A stretch of 64,000 nt of DNA from Saccharopolyspora soli (GCF_022678645.1 NZ_JALBWV010000047.1:1-64000); one strand, 5' to 3'; positions 24,893-33,963 are shown, numbered from the stretch's first letter. The notes: generated by a model not told the origin, from the letters alone. Numbers and translations: made by a program.

Positions 24893-25908
24893 GATCGACC
24901 CGCCAGGTGCCCGACGAGCTGAGCCAGGCTCCGGCCCCGCAGGTTGACCCAGATCGCGAGGATGAGCACCAGTCCGGTCACGATCGGGGTGAGGAACGGG
25001 CTCACCCCGAGCAGCGTCAGCCCGTTGGCGATCATCCCGGTGATCAACGCGCCGACGATGGTGCCGGTGATGGTGCCCCGGCCGCCGAAGAGGTTGGTGC
25101 CGCCGAGCACGACCGCGGCGATCACGGTGAGCTCGAAGCCTTCCCCGGAGTTCGCGGATCCCGAACCCAGCCGCGCGGCGGTGAGGATGCCAGCCGCCCC
25201 GGCGGCGAGCCCGGTGAGCATCAGCGCGATCATCTTGATCCGGTTGGTGTTCACCCCGGCGCGGCGCACCGACTCCTCCTGGGAGCCGATTCCGGTGATG
25301 TAGCTGCCGAACCGGGTCTTGGCCAGCAGCACGACCCCGATCACGACGGTCAGCACGGCGATCCAGGCGAGCGCGGAGAACCCGAGGAACTTGGCTTCGC
25401 CGATGCGCGCGACGAACAACCGCTTGTCGATCGGCACGGAGAAACCCTGGGTGGACAGCTGGGCGAGGCCGCGGATCACCGACATGGCGGCCAACGTGAC
25501 GATGAACGGCGGGATCTTCTGGTATGCCGACAGCCAGCCGTTGATCGCGCCCCAGAACAGTCCCGCGGCCAGCCCGATCACGATCACGATCGAGGAGTCC
25601 CAACCGGCCTCCAGCAGTTGCGCGGTGGTGGCGGCGACGAAGGCGAGGGTGGAACCGACCGAGAGGTCGATCTGACCGGTCGTGATCACGAACGTCATGG
25701 CGACGGCGACCATCAGCGTGATGGCCACCTGGGTCGCCAGGTTCGACAGGTTGTCGAAGGTGAGGAAGTTGGGCGCGGCGAGCCCGAAGCCCAGGAAGAG
25801 CACGACGGTGACGCCGAACATCGCCAACGTCGCCTTGTTCACCCGCTCCCACCAGGACGGGGTGTCGGCGGTGACCGCTCGTGGTGCCGTATCGGCGGGC
25901 GCGCTCAA
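24889..25908 (-). CDS. Ribose-type sugar ABC transporter permease
   Basis: This 339-residue CUT2 permease has eight to ten hydrophobic segments. The family motif GQIDLSVGSTLAFVAATTAQ is near 74-93, and AVVLGGTNLFGGRGTITGTIVGAL is near the C-terminus. A TTG start at 25908 is inferred: it overlaps the ATPase stop (TTGA), matching the coupling seen throughout the operon, and GAGGAGG lies ten bases upstream. The transporter imports a monosaccharide or a sugar-like compound. Confidence 0.9.
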   Translation of the reverse strand: MSAPADTAPRAVTADTPSWWERVNKATLAMFGVTVVLFLGFGLAAPNFLTFDNLSNLATQVAITLMVAVAMTFVITTGQIDLSVGSTLAFVAATTAQLLEAGWDSSIVIVIGLAAGLFWGAINGWLSAYQKIPPFIVTLAAMSVIRGLAQLSTQGFSVPIDKRLFVARIGEAKFLGFSALAWIAVLTVVIGVVLLAKTRFGSYITGIGSQEESVRRAGVNTNRIKMIALMLTGLAAGAAGILTAARLGSGSANSGEGFELTVIAAVVLGGTNLFGGRGTITGTIVGALITGMIANGLTLLGVSPFLTPIVTGLVLILAIWVNLRGRSLAQLVGHLAGRS

Positions 25909-26657
25909 GGTTGCGGCACCTCCTCGGTGTCGGATCTGGTGATCATGGCCACGAGCCGCTCGACGTCTAGCTCGGAGATCGGTGCGTCCGCCACGCTGCG
26001 ACCCTCGTACATGACGGTGATCCGGTCGCAGACCTCGAACAGGTCCTGCAGGCGGTGGGTGATCAGGATGACGCCGACGCCCCGGCTGGCGACGTCGCGG
26101 ATCATCGCCAGCACCGAGCGGACCTCGGCGACGGCGAGGGCCGCCGTGGGTTCGTCCAGGATCAGCACGGCGGGGTCGAACGACACCGCGCGGGCGATCG
26201 CGACGGCCTGGCGCTGCCCGCCGGAGAGCGCGCCGATCTCCTGGTAGGTCGACTTGACCCGCACGTGCAGGTTCGACAGCGTTTCGGCCGCCATCCGGTG
26301 CATCGCGCGCCGGTCCAGGAACGGGCCGCGCCGGGGCTCCCGGCCCAGGAACAGGTTGCTCGCGACGTCGAGGCTGTCGCACAGCGCGAGGTCTTGGTAG
26401 ACGATCCCGATCTTCTCCTGCCGGGCGTCGGCGGGGCTGGCGAACCGGACCTTGCGGCGGTTCACGGTGATCTCGCCGCCGTCGTGTTGGAGCGCCCCGG
26501 CGAGCACCTTCATCAGGGTCGACTTCCCGGCGCCGTTGTCGCCGACGAGCCCGAGCACCTCCCCGGCCCGCAAGGTCAGGTCCACGCCGCGCAGCGACTG
26601 CACCGCGCCGAACGACTTGGTGATGCCGCGGAGTTCGACCAATGTGTCCTGTGCCAT
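25905..26657 (-). CDS. Sugar ABC transporter ATPase, single domain
   Basis: This 250-residue ATPase has Walker A GDNGAGKST at 39-47, signature LSGGQRQAVAIARA near 147-160, Walker B LILDEPTAAL near 168-177, and the H-loop TH near 203. It carries one nucleotide-binding domain (FrcA-like), whereas RbsA-type proteins carry two. ATG 26657 overlaps the stop of the binding-protein gene by one base (TGATG). Together with the permease and lipoprotein it forms a CUT2 importer. Confidence 0.93.
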   Translation of the reverse strand: MAQDTLVELRGITKSFGAVQSLRGVDLTLRAGEVLGLVGDNGAGKSTLMKVLAGALQHDGGEITVNRRKVRFASPADARQEKIGIVYQDLALCDSLDVASNLFLGREPRRGPFLDRRAMHRMAAETLSNLHVRVKSTYQEIGALSGGQRQAVAIARAVSFDPAVLILDEPTAALAVAEVRSVLAMIRDVASRGVGVILITHRLQDLFEVCDRITVMYEGRSVADAPISELDVERLVAMITRSDTEEVPQP

Positions 26658-27667
26658 CAGCGCTCCATGTAGTACGCGTATCGCGCCACGTTCTCGGGCG
26701 TGACGATCTGGGTGGGCACCGGGATGTCGCGCGGCACCGGGCGCCCGCAGGCGAGGTCGATCGCCGCGGCCATCGACTCGTAGCCGAACTGGAAGGTGTT
26801 CTGCTGCACGACGGCCCTGATCCAACCCGCCCGCAGGCCGTCCATGGCCTGCGCGGACAGGTCCCAGCCGACGACCTTGATCCGGTCGGCCCGGCCCTGG
26901 CTGCCGACGGCGGCGGCCAAGCCGATCAGGGCGGGTTCCCCGGTGGCGTACGCGTAGGGCAGGTTCGGGTTGCCGGTGAGCAGGTTCTCGGCCGCGGCCT
27001 GCGCGTTCTCCTGGACGTTGCGGCCGTCGACGACGGTGCCGATGCGCATCCCGTGCGCGGTCACCTCGTCCGCGAAACCCTTCTGCCGTTCCAGTTGGAT
27101 CGTGCTGTTGAGCGCGCTGACGACACCGATTTCGCCCTGACCGCCCGAGATTGCGAGCAGTGCCTCGCCGAGTTGCTTGCCGCCCGCGGCGTTGGCCGTG
27201 CCGACTTGCGCGGACACCGCAGGGTCGTCGACCGTCGCGTCGACCGCGACCACCGGAACACCGGCCGCGTTGGCCCGGCGGATCGCGGGCTTGATCCCGT
27301 CGGTGTCGACGGCGTCGACGATGACGGCGTCGTAGTCGTTGGCCACCAGGTCGTCGATCGCATTGGCCTGGACCGTGGAGTCGTCGTTGCCGTTGACGAT
27401 CTGGATCTGCACCCCGGCCTGGTCGGCCACCCGCTGGGCGCCGGTGTTGATCTGGTTGAAGAACAGCGCCTGCAGGTTGATCGTGATGATGCCGATCTTC
27501 GGCGCCCGACCGTCCACAGCGCACGATTGCGGAATCCGCGCGGGTGGCGGCGGCCCCTGCTCGGCGGCGCGCTGCTCGGCCGCTTGTTGTTGCCGCACCG
27601 CCGCATCGCAGCCGCCGAGCGCGATGACGAGGGCGAGCGAGACGAGGACCGTGCACATTCGTCTCAT
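26657..27667 (-). CDS. Ribose-type sugar-binding lipoprotein
   Basis: This 336-residue periplasmic-binding-protein-like I lipoprotein has lipobox LGGC with C20. After a proline-rich linker (about 35-45) the mature domain shows FFNQINTGAQRVADQAGV, DDLVANDYDAVIVDAVDTDG and the hinge-type patterns of RbsB-like proteins. Two extra cysteines (in QSCAVDG and DLACGRP) could form a disulphide outside the cell. It delivers the substrate to the adjacent permease and ATPase. The ligand is probably a pentose-like sugar, but specificity cannot be read from sequence. Confidence 0.9.
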   Translation of the reverse strand: MRRMCTVLVSLALVIALGGCDAAVRQQQAAEQRAAEQGPPPPARIPQSCAVDGRAPKIGIITINLQALFFNQINTGAQRVADQAGVQIQIVNGNDDSTVQANAIDDLVANDYDAVIVDAVDTDGIKPAIRRANAAGVPVVAVDATVDDPAVSAQVGTANAAGGKQLGEALLAISGGQGEIGVVSALNSTIQLERQKGFADEVTAHGMRIGTVVDGRNVQENAQAAAENLLTGNPNLPYAYATGEPALIGLAAAVGSQGRADRIKVVGWDLSAQAMDGLRAGWIRAVVQQNTFQFGYESMAAAIDLACGRPVPRDIPVPTQIVTPENVARYAYYMER

Positions 27668-28566
27668 CAGGTACTCCTTGCTGCCGGGTTCGGATTGGCC
27701 GGTGCAGTGCGGTGGTTGGTGACGGCGTCTCTGCTGGGCAGACCCGCTCGGGCGCCGGGTTCGGTGCAGGACAGGCCCGCTGCGACGGCGGCGAAGCGGG
27801 CGGCCTCCGCCGGGGCGACGCCGCGTTCGAGTTCTGCGGCGTAGACCCCGACGAAGCAGTCACCGGCGCCGGTCGCGTCGACCGCCGACACGGGCAGGGC
27901 CGCGCCCTCGTGCCAGGCCCCGTCGGGTGCGTACATCTGCCAACCGCGTGCGCCGTCGGTGACCACGAGGTGGGTGGCGGTCCGAACGGCCGCTCGCGCC
28001 AGTGCGGAGTCGTCGCCGAGCAGTTCACCGGCGAGGGCACGACCCGCGATGACGTGGTCGGCGACGTCGAGCGCCGCTCGGGCGCCCTCGGCTCGGGTGC
28101 AGCCGTCGAGGTCGACGATGGTGCGCACGCCCCGCACCATCGACGCAGCCCACGGGAAGCGGTATCCGTCGAGGTAGAGCCACGAGTTCTCGCACGCGGC
28201 GGTGCGGGTGGCGACCGCCACGAGATGTTCCGCGGTTATCGCGTCGTCTTGGCTGATGATCGACCGTTCGCCGTCGGGCGTCACGAGGATGACCGAGGTC
28301 GTGAGCCCTCCGGTGCGGGCTGTCCAAGCGACGTCGACACCGTCGGCGACGAGCGCGGCGAGGAACGCATCGCTGAGCGGGTCGTTGCCGACGACTCCGG
28401 CGAACCGGGCATCGGCGCCCATTCGAGCGGCAGCCACGGCGGCGTTCGCCGCCATCCCGCCGTCGCCGCGATCGATGGTGGTGGCCTGCACGCGGTTGCC
28501 CGCGGTGGGGAGGGCGGGAACGCCGATCGTGAGATCGCTGTTGGCGTAGCCGCAGAAGGCGATCAC
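27667..28566 (-). CDS. PfkB/ribokinase family kinase
   Basis: This 299-residue sugar kinase has RGDGGMAANAAVAAARMGAD near residues 32-52 (the usual G-G-A-N motif) and the catalytic DATGAGDCFVG near 250-260. The GTG start at 28566 overlaps the BtpA-like gene's stop (GTGA, 28563-28566). It likely phosphorylates the sugar brought in by the transporter encoded downstream. It is distinct from the kinase at 16339, being shorter and with the standard GAGD motif. Confidence 0.92.
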   Translation of the reverse strand: MIAFCGYANSDLTIGVPALPTAGNRVQATTIDRGDGGMAANAAVAAARMGADARFAGVVGNDPLSDAFLAALVADGVDVAWTARTGGLTTSVILVTPDGERSIISQDDAITAEHLVAVATRTAACENSWLYLDGYRFPWAASMVRGVRTIVDLDGCTRAEGARAALDVADHVIAGRALAGELLGDDSALARAAVRTATHLVVTDGARGWQMYAPDGAWHEGAALPVSAVDATGAGDCFVGVYAAELERGVAPAEAARFAAVAAGLSCTEPGARAGLPSRDAVTNHRTAPANPNPAARST

Positions 28567-29423
28567 GGCAGCTCCGCCCCGGCTTTCCGTGCCGCGGCGG
28601 TCAGTTCGCGCACCTTCGCCGGATCCACCCGACCCCACCAGCGCCCGTTGTCCTTCAACGAGGAAGCCACGATCACGCCGTCGCAGGCGGGCAGCAGCTC
28701 GCCGATGTTGGCCGCGGTGATGCCGGAACCGATCACCACCGGCAACCGGGTGTGCTCCTTGATGCCCACCACCTCGTCGAGCGCGGCCGCATCGCCGGTG
28801 CGCGACCCGGTGGCGATGAGCACGTCGGCATCGAAGAACTCCGCGTCCTCGGTCTGCTCCGCCAGGGACCGGTCCGCGACGATGGCGTGCGCGCCGTGCT
28901 TGACGTGCACGTCGGCGAACACCTTGATCGGGTTGGCGCCGACCCGGCTGCGGTAGCGGGTGGCCCGTGCCGCCTGCCCCTCGATGAAGCCCTCGTTGGC
29001 GATGTAGGCGTTGGCCCACTGGTTGACCCGGACGAACCCGGCCCCACCGGACCACGCCGAGGCGATCGAGCACTCGGCGGCGTTGGACAGCACGCTCACG
29101 CCGACGGCGCGGTCGGCCGCGTCGCGCACCCGGGCCGTGACGACCGCCATAGCGGCGGCGGTCTCGTAACCGTGTTCGCCGGGCTTGAGGAACGGGATGT
29201 CCCAGTGGTTCTCCACGATCACGCCGTGGCAGCCGCCGTCCAGGTAGGCGCGCGCCTCAGCCACGGCGAACGCCGAGATCTCGTCGACGGGCTGCCCGGC
29301 GTAGTGCGGGCTGCCCGGCAGGGCTGGCAGGTGGACGACCCCGATCACGACCTTGCTCGTCCCGAACAGCTCCGCCACGGCGTTCGGCTTCGGGGGGAAC
29401 ACCCCGGAAGGGGCTGACGGCAT
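28563..29423 (-). CDS. BtpA/SgcQ family protein
   Basis: This 286-residue TIM-barrel protein of the BtpA/SgcQ family includes KVVIGVVHLPALPGSPHY near the N-terminus, GVIVENHWDIPF, and the C-terminal phosphate-binding-like LPVVIGSGITAANI. BtpA is named for photosystem I biogenesis in cyanobacteria, but bacterial homologues sit in sugar operons, where an aldolase- or isomerase-like role is suspected. The start ATG 29423 has GGGAG upstream; an in-frame ATG at 29453 would run into the operator. It is the first gene of the leftward eight-gene operon. Confidence 0.88.
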   Translation of the reverse strand: MPSAPSGVFPPKPNAVAELFGTSKVVIGVVHLPALPGSPHYAGQPVDEISAFAVAEARAYLDGGCHGVIVENHWDIPFLKPGEHGYETAAAMAVVTARVRDAADRAVGVSVLSNAAECSIASAWSGGAGFVRVNQWANAYIANEGFIEGQAARATRYRSRVGANPIKVFADVHVKHGAHAIVADRSLAEQTEDAEFFDADVLIATGSRTGDAAALDEVVGIKEHTRLPVVIGSGITAANIGELLPACDGVIVASSLKDNGRWWGRVDPAKVRELTAAARKAGAELP

Positions 29424-29458
29424 CGGGAACTCCCTAGGAGGCGCGGAAACCAAGCGTT

Positions 29459-29482
29459 ATCGATGTAATCGATTGCATCGAT
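29459..29482. promoter_or_regulatory. LacI-type operator, primary
   Basis: A 24-bp near-perfect palindrome (ATCGATG arms) contains TGTAATCGATTGCA at 29464-29477. That is an exact match to the LacI-family consensus TGnAAnCGnTTnCA. It lies 36 bp upstream of the BtpA-like start and about 100 bp before the LacI-type gene, so it can control both divergent units. Confidence 0.85.
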
Positions 29483-29573
29483 GGTGAGGGTGTACGGTAT
29501 GGATCAAATCGTTGGCGGTCAAGGGAGACTTTCCCTGGATCGTGACAACCGCGTTCTTGGTTGGTTAGGGAGA

Positions 29574-29587
29574 GGTAAACGTTTGCA
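29574..29587. promoter_or_regulatory. LacI-type operator, secondary, over the repressor start
   Basis: GGTAAACGTTTGCA matches the LacI-family consensus TGnAAnCGnTTnCA at all but the first base. It overlaps the GGGAGAGG ribosome site and the proposed TTG start (29583) of the regulator. Binding here would repress the regulator itself, and looping with the site 110 bp upstream is possible. Confidence 0.65.
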
Positions 29588-30605
29588 TGGGGTGACCATC
29601 GCCGATGTCGCGGAGCGAGCGGGGGTGTCCACCGCGACCGTCTCGCGCGCGCTGACCGGGTCCCGACCGGTCGCCGCCGAGACGGTCCGCCGGGTTCAAC
29701 GTGCCGCCGCCGAGCTCGGGTACTCGGTGAACTCGATCGGTCGGGCGCTGCGCAGCAACCGCACGGACACCATCGGCATGGTCGTGCCGAGCATTTCGAA
29801 CCCGTTCTTCACCTCGCTGGTGGAGAACGTCGAACACGCCCTCGGGGGATCGGGCAAGCAGTTGTTCCTCTGCGACGCCCGATCGGATCCGGTGATCGAG
29901 GCGGAGCGGCTCCGGTCGCTGGTCGCCCGCAACGTCGACGGGATCATCGTCAGTCCCACGCACGGCGTCGACAGCGCCCCCGCCGTGCTCGAAGCGGCTC
30001 GGGCGGTTCCGCTGGTCCAACTCGACCGCTACGTGGGCGGAACCAGCACCGACTGGGTGGGGGTGGACGACATCGCGGCGATGCGGCTGGTGGTCGACCA
30101 CGTGCATGCGGCAGGGGCGCGCTCGGCGGCGTTCGTCGGGTCGCTGTTGACGAATTCCTCGACGGAACGACGTCTGGCGGGTTTCCAGCAGCGGGCTGCG
30201 GCGCTGCGCATGACCGTGCGCGAAGACTGGTTGCTGCTCGGCGAATACAGCATCGCGTGGGGCGAAGAGGCGTTGGCGCGGTTGACCGGAACGGGGCGGA
30301 TGCCCGATGTGATCGTGTGCGCTGACGACCTGATCGCGCTGGGTGTGACCCGGGCGTGCCGCGCCGTCGGCATCAAGGTGCCCGACGAGGTCCAGGTGAC
30401 CGGCTACGACAACATCGAGTTCGCCCGGCTCGGCGAGCCACCTCTGACCACAGTGGACCAGCCGCGGAAGAAGATCGCTTCCGAAGCGGTCCGGCTGCTC
30501 GCCGCGGCGAGCAGCCCCGAAGCCGCGGAGGCCGCGGCGCACATCGCGCTCATCCCGAACCTGGTCGTCCGGCACAGCACCCGCGAAGTGCCCGACGATC
30601 GATGA
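29583..30605 (+). CDS. LacI family transcriptional regulator
   Basis: This 340-residue regulator has an N-terminal LacI HTH (VTIADVAERAGVSTATVSRAL, residues 4-24), a hinge helix around 45-60, and a periplasmic-binding-protein-like effector domain (about 62-330). A TTG start at 29583 is chosen because GGGAGAGG lies seven bases upstream and the protein then begins right before the HTH, as the family does. Upstream in-frame ATGs at 29481 and 29499 would add an unrelated tail. It probably senses the sugar imported by the divergent operon and binds both operators in the gap. Confidence 0.9.
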   Translation: MHGVTIADVAERAGVSTATVSRALTGSRPVAAETVRRVQRAAAELGYSVNSIGRALRSNRTDTIGMVVPSISNPFFTSLVENVEHALGGSGKQLFLCDARSDPVIEAERLRSLVARNVDGIIVSPTHGVDSAPAVLEAARAVPLVQLDRYVGGTSTDWVGVDDIAAMRLVVDHVHAAGARSAAFVGSLLTNSSTERRLAGFQQRAAALRMTVREDWLLLGEYSIAWGEEALARLTGTGRMPDVIVCADDLIALGVTRACRAVGIKVPDEVQVTGYDNIEFARLGEPPLTTVDQPRKKIASEAVRLLAAASSPEAAEAAAHIALIPNLVVRHSTREVPDDR

Positions 30606-30689
30606 CCCGGCACAGCGGAGGAAACGCGGACACCGCCGCACTGGCGCTGGGCGATAGGGCTCTTCTGTCCCATGTGGACGGTAGTTCCG

Positions 30690-31910
30690 TCAGGCTGGGA
30701 CCGCTGCGGGTTCGGGTGCGGTCTCGGTGGCGATGGCGCTTCGGGCGGCCGACCTGCGCCGCGTCGTGCGGTCCAGGGCTCCGGACAGGGTGGCGAGCAC
30801 CAGGCCGAGGACTGCGAGTGTGGCGCCGACCAGGGTCGGCGACAGCAGTCCGAGTCCCTGGGCGATCACCAGACCGCCCAGGTAGGCGCCGATCGAGTTC
30901 GCGATGTTGAAGGCGGACTGCACCGCCGCCGATACCAGCAGCGGTGCTCCACCGGCCTTCGCCATCACCAGCGACTGCATGATCGGCGCGACCATGAAGC
31001 CGACGACGCCGATCACGAACACCGTCACGGCGGCGGCCACCTTGTCGCCGGAGGTGATCGTGAAGGTGCCCAGCACGGCGGCGGTCCCGATCAGCGCGGC
31101 GTACAGGCCCGGCATGAGCGCCTTGTCGGCGACCCGGCCGCCCAGGAAGTTGCCGACCGTCATGCCCAGTCCGGCCAGCACCAGCAGCAGCGTCACGCCG
31201 GTCGGCGAGTACCCGGAAACGTCGGTGAGGATCGGCGTCAGGTAGCTCAAGCACGCGAACGTGCCGCCGAGGCCGAAGGTGACGATCGCCAGCGCCAGGT
31301 GCACCTGGGGGTAGCGGAACGCGGCGAACTGCCCGCGCACCGTGGCCTGCTCCGGCTCCGGACGTCCCTGGTCGGGCACCAGCCACGCGATGGCGGCGAC
31401 CGCGACGACGCCGATGGCCGCCACGACCGCGAAGGTGACCCGCCAGCCGACCTGCTGGCCGAGCAGCGTGCCCAGCGGCACACCGACGACGTTGGCGAGG
31501 GTCAGGCCCATGAACATCATCGAGACGGCCTTGGCGCGGTTTCCCGCGCCGACGAGACTGGCGGCCACGACGGCGCCAGCACCGAAGAAAGCGCCGTGCG
31601 GCAACCCGGCGAGGAACCGCAACACGGTGCCCACCTCCGCGCTCGGCGACAGCGCGAAGAGCACGTTGCCGACGGCGAACAGGCCCATCATCCCGATGAG
31701 CACGGCCTTCCTGGGCAGCCTCGCGCCCAGCACCGTCAGCGTCGGCGCCCCGACGACGACGCCGAGCGCGTAGCCCGAAATCAGGTTCCCGGCAGTGGGG
31801 ATCGACACGCCGAAGTCGGCGGCTGCCTGCGGCAGCACGCCCATCATGACGAACTCGGTGGTGCCGATGCCGAAGGCGCCGATGGCCAGTGCGAGCAGCG
31901 CGATGGGCAC
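30690..31910 (-). CDS. MFS transporter, DHA1-type efflux permease
   Basis: This 406-residue 12-helix transporter opens with IGAFGIGTTEFVMMGVLPQAA (10-30), the hallmark of AraJ/Cmx-like DHA1 exporters of drugs or sugars. The loop 2-3 motif LGARLPRKAVL follows. The start GTG 31910 has GAGAGGAG four bases upstream. It converges on the LacI-type gene (85-bp gap, no clear terminator seen) and has no evident link to its neighbours. The substrate is unknown. Confidence 0.9.
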   Translation of the reverse strand: MPIALLALAIGAFGIGTTEFVMMGVLPQAAADFGVSIPTAGNLISGYALGVVVGAPTLTVLGARLPRKAVLIGMMGLFAVGNVLFALSPSAEVGTVLRFLAGLPHGAFFGAGAVVAASLVGAGNRAKAVSMMFMGLTLANVVGVPLGTLLGQQVGWRVTFAVVAAIGVVAVAAIAWLVPDQGRPEPEQATVRGQFAAFRYPQVHLALAIVTFGLGGTFACLSYLTPILTDVSGYSPTGVTLLLVLAGLGMTVGNFLGGRVADKALMPGLYAALIGTAAVLGTFTITSGDKVAAAVTVFVIGVVGFMVAPIMQSLVMAKAGGAPLLVSAAVQSAFNIANSIGAYLGGLVIAQGLGLLSPTLVGATLAVLGLVLATLSGALDRTTRRRSAARSAIATETAPEPAAVPA

Positions 31911-32124
31911 AGTTCTCCTCTCGGGTGGGCATTGGTGCTGCGGTAGGTGATCGCCGCGCGGGAGCGGCAGGATGTGAATCGATACAGTGAAGCTCGAAAA
32001 TATGGACAGCGCGCAATCACGGCACGTAACCATCGGCTGTCTGGCATCCAGTCTCAACGCGCGACAGGGCAGTTGTCCACCTCGTGAAGCGTGAACCCGA
32101 ACACGATGCGTATATGACCATTCA

Positions 32125-32300
32125 TCAGGCATAACCCAAATGGGTGATGACATGGCCGTGCTCGAAATTCGTGTCGTGCGCGGTGTCGATCACCGGTGGT
32201 CTGGTTGGCCGTAGTTCGCGCTGGCCGACAACGATGCCGAACGAGCTCTCCTCGCCAACCGCCTCGCCGAAATGCGCTTGGCCCGGTCGACCGGACACCG
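32125..32300 (-). pseudogene. Possible C-terminal fragment of an unrecognised protein
   Basis: Read leftwards, this stretch encodes a coherent C-terminus: SSFGIVVGQRELRPTRPPVI, then DTAHDTNFEHGHVITHLGYA and a TGA at 32125-32127. The codon usage is moderately GC-rich. Upstream the frame loses protein-like character and there is no start or ribosome site. It may be the tail of a decayed gene. I do not recognise the family, and the call is weak. Confidence 0.25.
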
Positions 32301-32391
32301 TGCTGACCGGGTTTGGTCCAAAACGTTGCCCTGCTTGGGAAATGTCCTCGTAACCGGATCGCCTTCCCGCAATTACCAATGATGGACGTCC

Positions 32392-32403
32392 GTCAAGTTT
32401 GAC
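32392..32403. promoter_or_regulatory. Candidate operator GTCAA-GT-TTGAC
   Basis: A perfect 12-bp inverted repeat lies 47 bp upstream of the FCD-regulator start. A self-complementary GGACGTCC just before it may also be part of the site. It is a plausible autoregulatory site for the FCD-domain regulator, but short palindromes occur by chance. Confidence 0.35.
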
Positions 32404-32450
32404 TCGTGCCCGGTCGGCGATGAATCGCGTTGATCAGGGTGGAGGGCGAT

Positions 32451-33242
32451 GTGGAGGAGCGGTCGACGGAGGCGATCCTCGAAGTGCTCGCGGGCGTGCT
32501 CGAACCACTTGGTGCACGGCAGATCCGGCAGGTGCTCCGTGGTGACGATCTCGACATCAGCGAAGCCACCGTGGCCCGTCGGTTGCGTGCGCTGGATCGG
32601 CGCGGCCTGACCGTTTCGGTGGGAGCGAAGGGCCGCATGCTCACCGCGACGGGCCGTCATCACGTGGCGTCGGTGCTGCGTGGCCGCGTGACTGCGACGC
32701 GGTTCGCGCAGGGGACCGAAATTCGCACGACCGAAGGTCTCATCCAACTGCTGCGGGCCAGGCGGGCGGTGGAGCCGGAGGCAGCCAGGGATGCCGCGGA
32801 GGCGGCCGACGACTCCGCTGGGGAAGCGCTGTCGATGCTGGTCGACGAGCACCGACAGCACTACCTGGTCGCCGACGACGTGCCGCGGGACATCTCGCTC
32901 CGCTTCCACCGGCGGGTCGCGCGCTGCAGCCGGAACCCGATCGTCAAGCCGATGCTCGACGTCGTGCTCGACCCGGCGCTGGATCGGCTCGAAGCGGCGC
33001 TCGACGTGGTACTCGCATCCCACCGCTCCGGCGAACTCGCGGTCGCGGAGCACCAGTTGATCGCCGATGCGATCGCGGCCGGAGATGCGGTCGCGGCGGA
33101 GGAGTCGATGCGCACGCATCTGGATCGGTTGCTCGACGAGGCGCGCCGCTTCCTCACCGAGGAGACCGCCCCGATCGTGGAGCGGTTGCTCACCTGGGGA
33201 ATGCCGGTCGCGACGAAAGGTGCACCAGATGTCGTTCATTGA
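32451..33242 (+). CDS. FCD-domain transcriptional regulator with atypical winged helix
   Basis: This regulator has 263 residues. The C-terminal FCD effector domain (about 110-240) shows [27 protein letters not shown] and MRTHLDRLL, the metal-binding D/H pattern of FadR-like GntR proteins. The N-terminal domain (about 5-75: [31 protein letters not shown]) does not look like the GntR winged helix. It resembles the HTH_12/NrpR-type wing seen in some nitrogen regulators. The GTG start 32451 has GGTGGAGGG just upstream. It overlaps the transporter ATPase gene by 14 bases and likely regulates that operon. Confidence 0.85.
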   Translation: MEERSTEAILEVLAGVLEPLGARQIRQVLRGDDLDISEATVARRLRALDRRGLTVSVGAKGRMLTATGRHHVASVLRGRVTATRFAQGTEIRTTEGLIQLLRARRAVEPEAARDAAEAADDSAGEALSMLVDEHRQHYLVADDVPRDISLRFHRRVARCSRNPIVKPMLDVVLDPALDRLEAALDVVLASHRSGELAVAEHQLIADAIAAGDAVAAEESMRTHLDRLLDEARRFLTEETAPIVERLLTWGMPVATKGAPDVVH

Positions 33243-33963
33243 ATTCTCCGGCGTGGCGAAGTCCTACGGCCCGCTGCGGGTCCTCGACGGAATCGAGCTG
33301 TCCGTGGGCCGGGGCGAGGTCGTCGTCGTGCTCGGGCCCTCCGGCTCCGGGAAAAGCACCCTGCTGCGCTGCATCAACGGCCTGGAGAGCATCTCCGCAG
33401 GTCGCATCGTGATCAACGGTCGAGATCTGCACGCGAAGAACACCGACATCAACGCGTTGCGCAGTGAGATCGGCTTCGTCTTCCAGCACTTCAACCTGTA
33501 CCCGCACAAGACCGTCGAGCAGAACATCACCCTGGCGCCGATGCGGGTCCGGAAGATGTCCCGCGGTTCTGCCGCGAAGCGCGCGGCCGAACTCCTCGCA
33601 CGGGTGGGCATCCCGGAGAAGGCAGGAAGCCTGCCAGCGCAGCTCTCCGGCGGTCAGCAGCAGCGGGTCGCGATCGCTCGCGCGTTGGCGATGGACCCCA
33701 AGATCATGCTCTTCGACGAGCCGACCAGCGCCCTGGATCCGGAAATGATCCAGGAGGTCCTCGACGTCATGGTCGACCTGGCAGGCGGTGGCATGACGAT
33801 GGTCGTCGTCACCCATGAAATGCGGTTCGCGCAACAGGTCGCCGACCGGATCCTCTTCATGGACGAAGGCCGCATCCTGGAAAGTGCGGCACCCGACGAT
33901 TTCTTCGCTGATCCGAAGACCGAACGAGCGCGGAACTTCTTGCAGCGCGTCTCGAACCTCTGA
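33229..33963 (+). CDS. Polar amino-acid ABC transporter ATPase (GlnQ-like)
   Basis: This 244-residue ATPase has Walker [10 protein letters not shown] near residues 35-43, signature [14 protein letters not shown] near 135-148, Walker [15 protein letters not shown], and H-loop VVTHEM. These are all typical of the PAAT family (glutamine, arginine/histidine). ATG 33229 lies inside the regulator's 3' end. It energises the importer made by the next three genes. In context the substrate may be a guanidino or amino acid feeding the downstream ureohydrolase. Confidence 0.94.
   Translation: MSFIEFSGVAKSYGPLRVLDGIELSVGRGEVVVVLGPSGSGKSTLLRCINGLESISAGRIVINGRDLHAKNTDINALRSEIGFVFQHFNLYPHKTVEQNITLAPMRVRKMSRGSAAKRAAELLARVGIPEKAGSLPAQLSGGQQQRVAIARALAMDPKIMLFDEPTSALDPEMIQEVLDVMVDLAGGGMTMVVVTHEMRFAQQVADRILFMDEGRILESAAPDDFFADPKTERARNFLQRVSNL

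Larger units (their letters stand above)
31911..32450. other. Intergenic region between divergent MFS and FCD-regulator genes
   Basis: This 540-base gap contains no intact gene I can support. A possible relic is annotated at 32125-32300. A short inverted repeat at 32392-32403 lies near the regulator start. The promoter of the MFS gene must lie in the left part, but no convincing hexamers were found. The third-position GC bias drops compared with the flanking genes. Confidence 0.5.
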
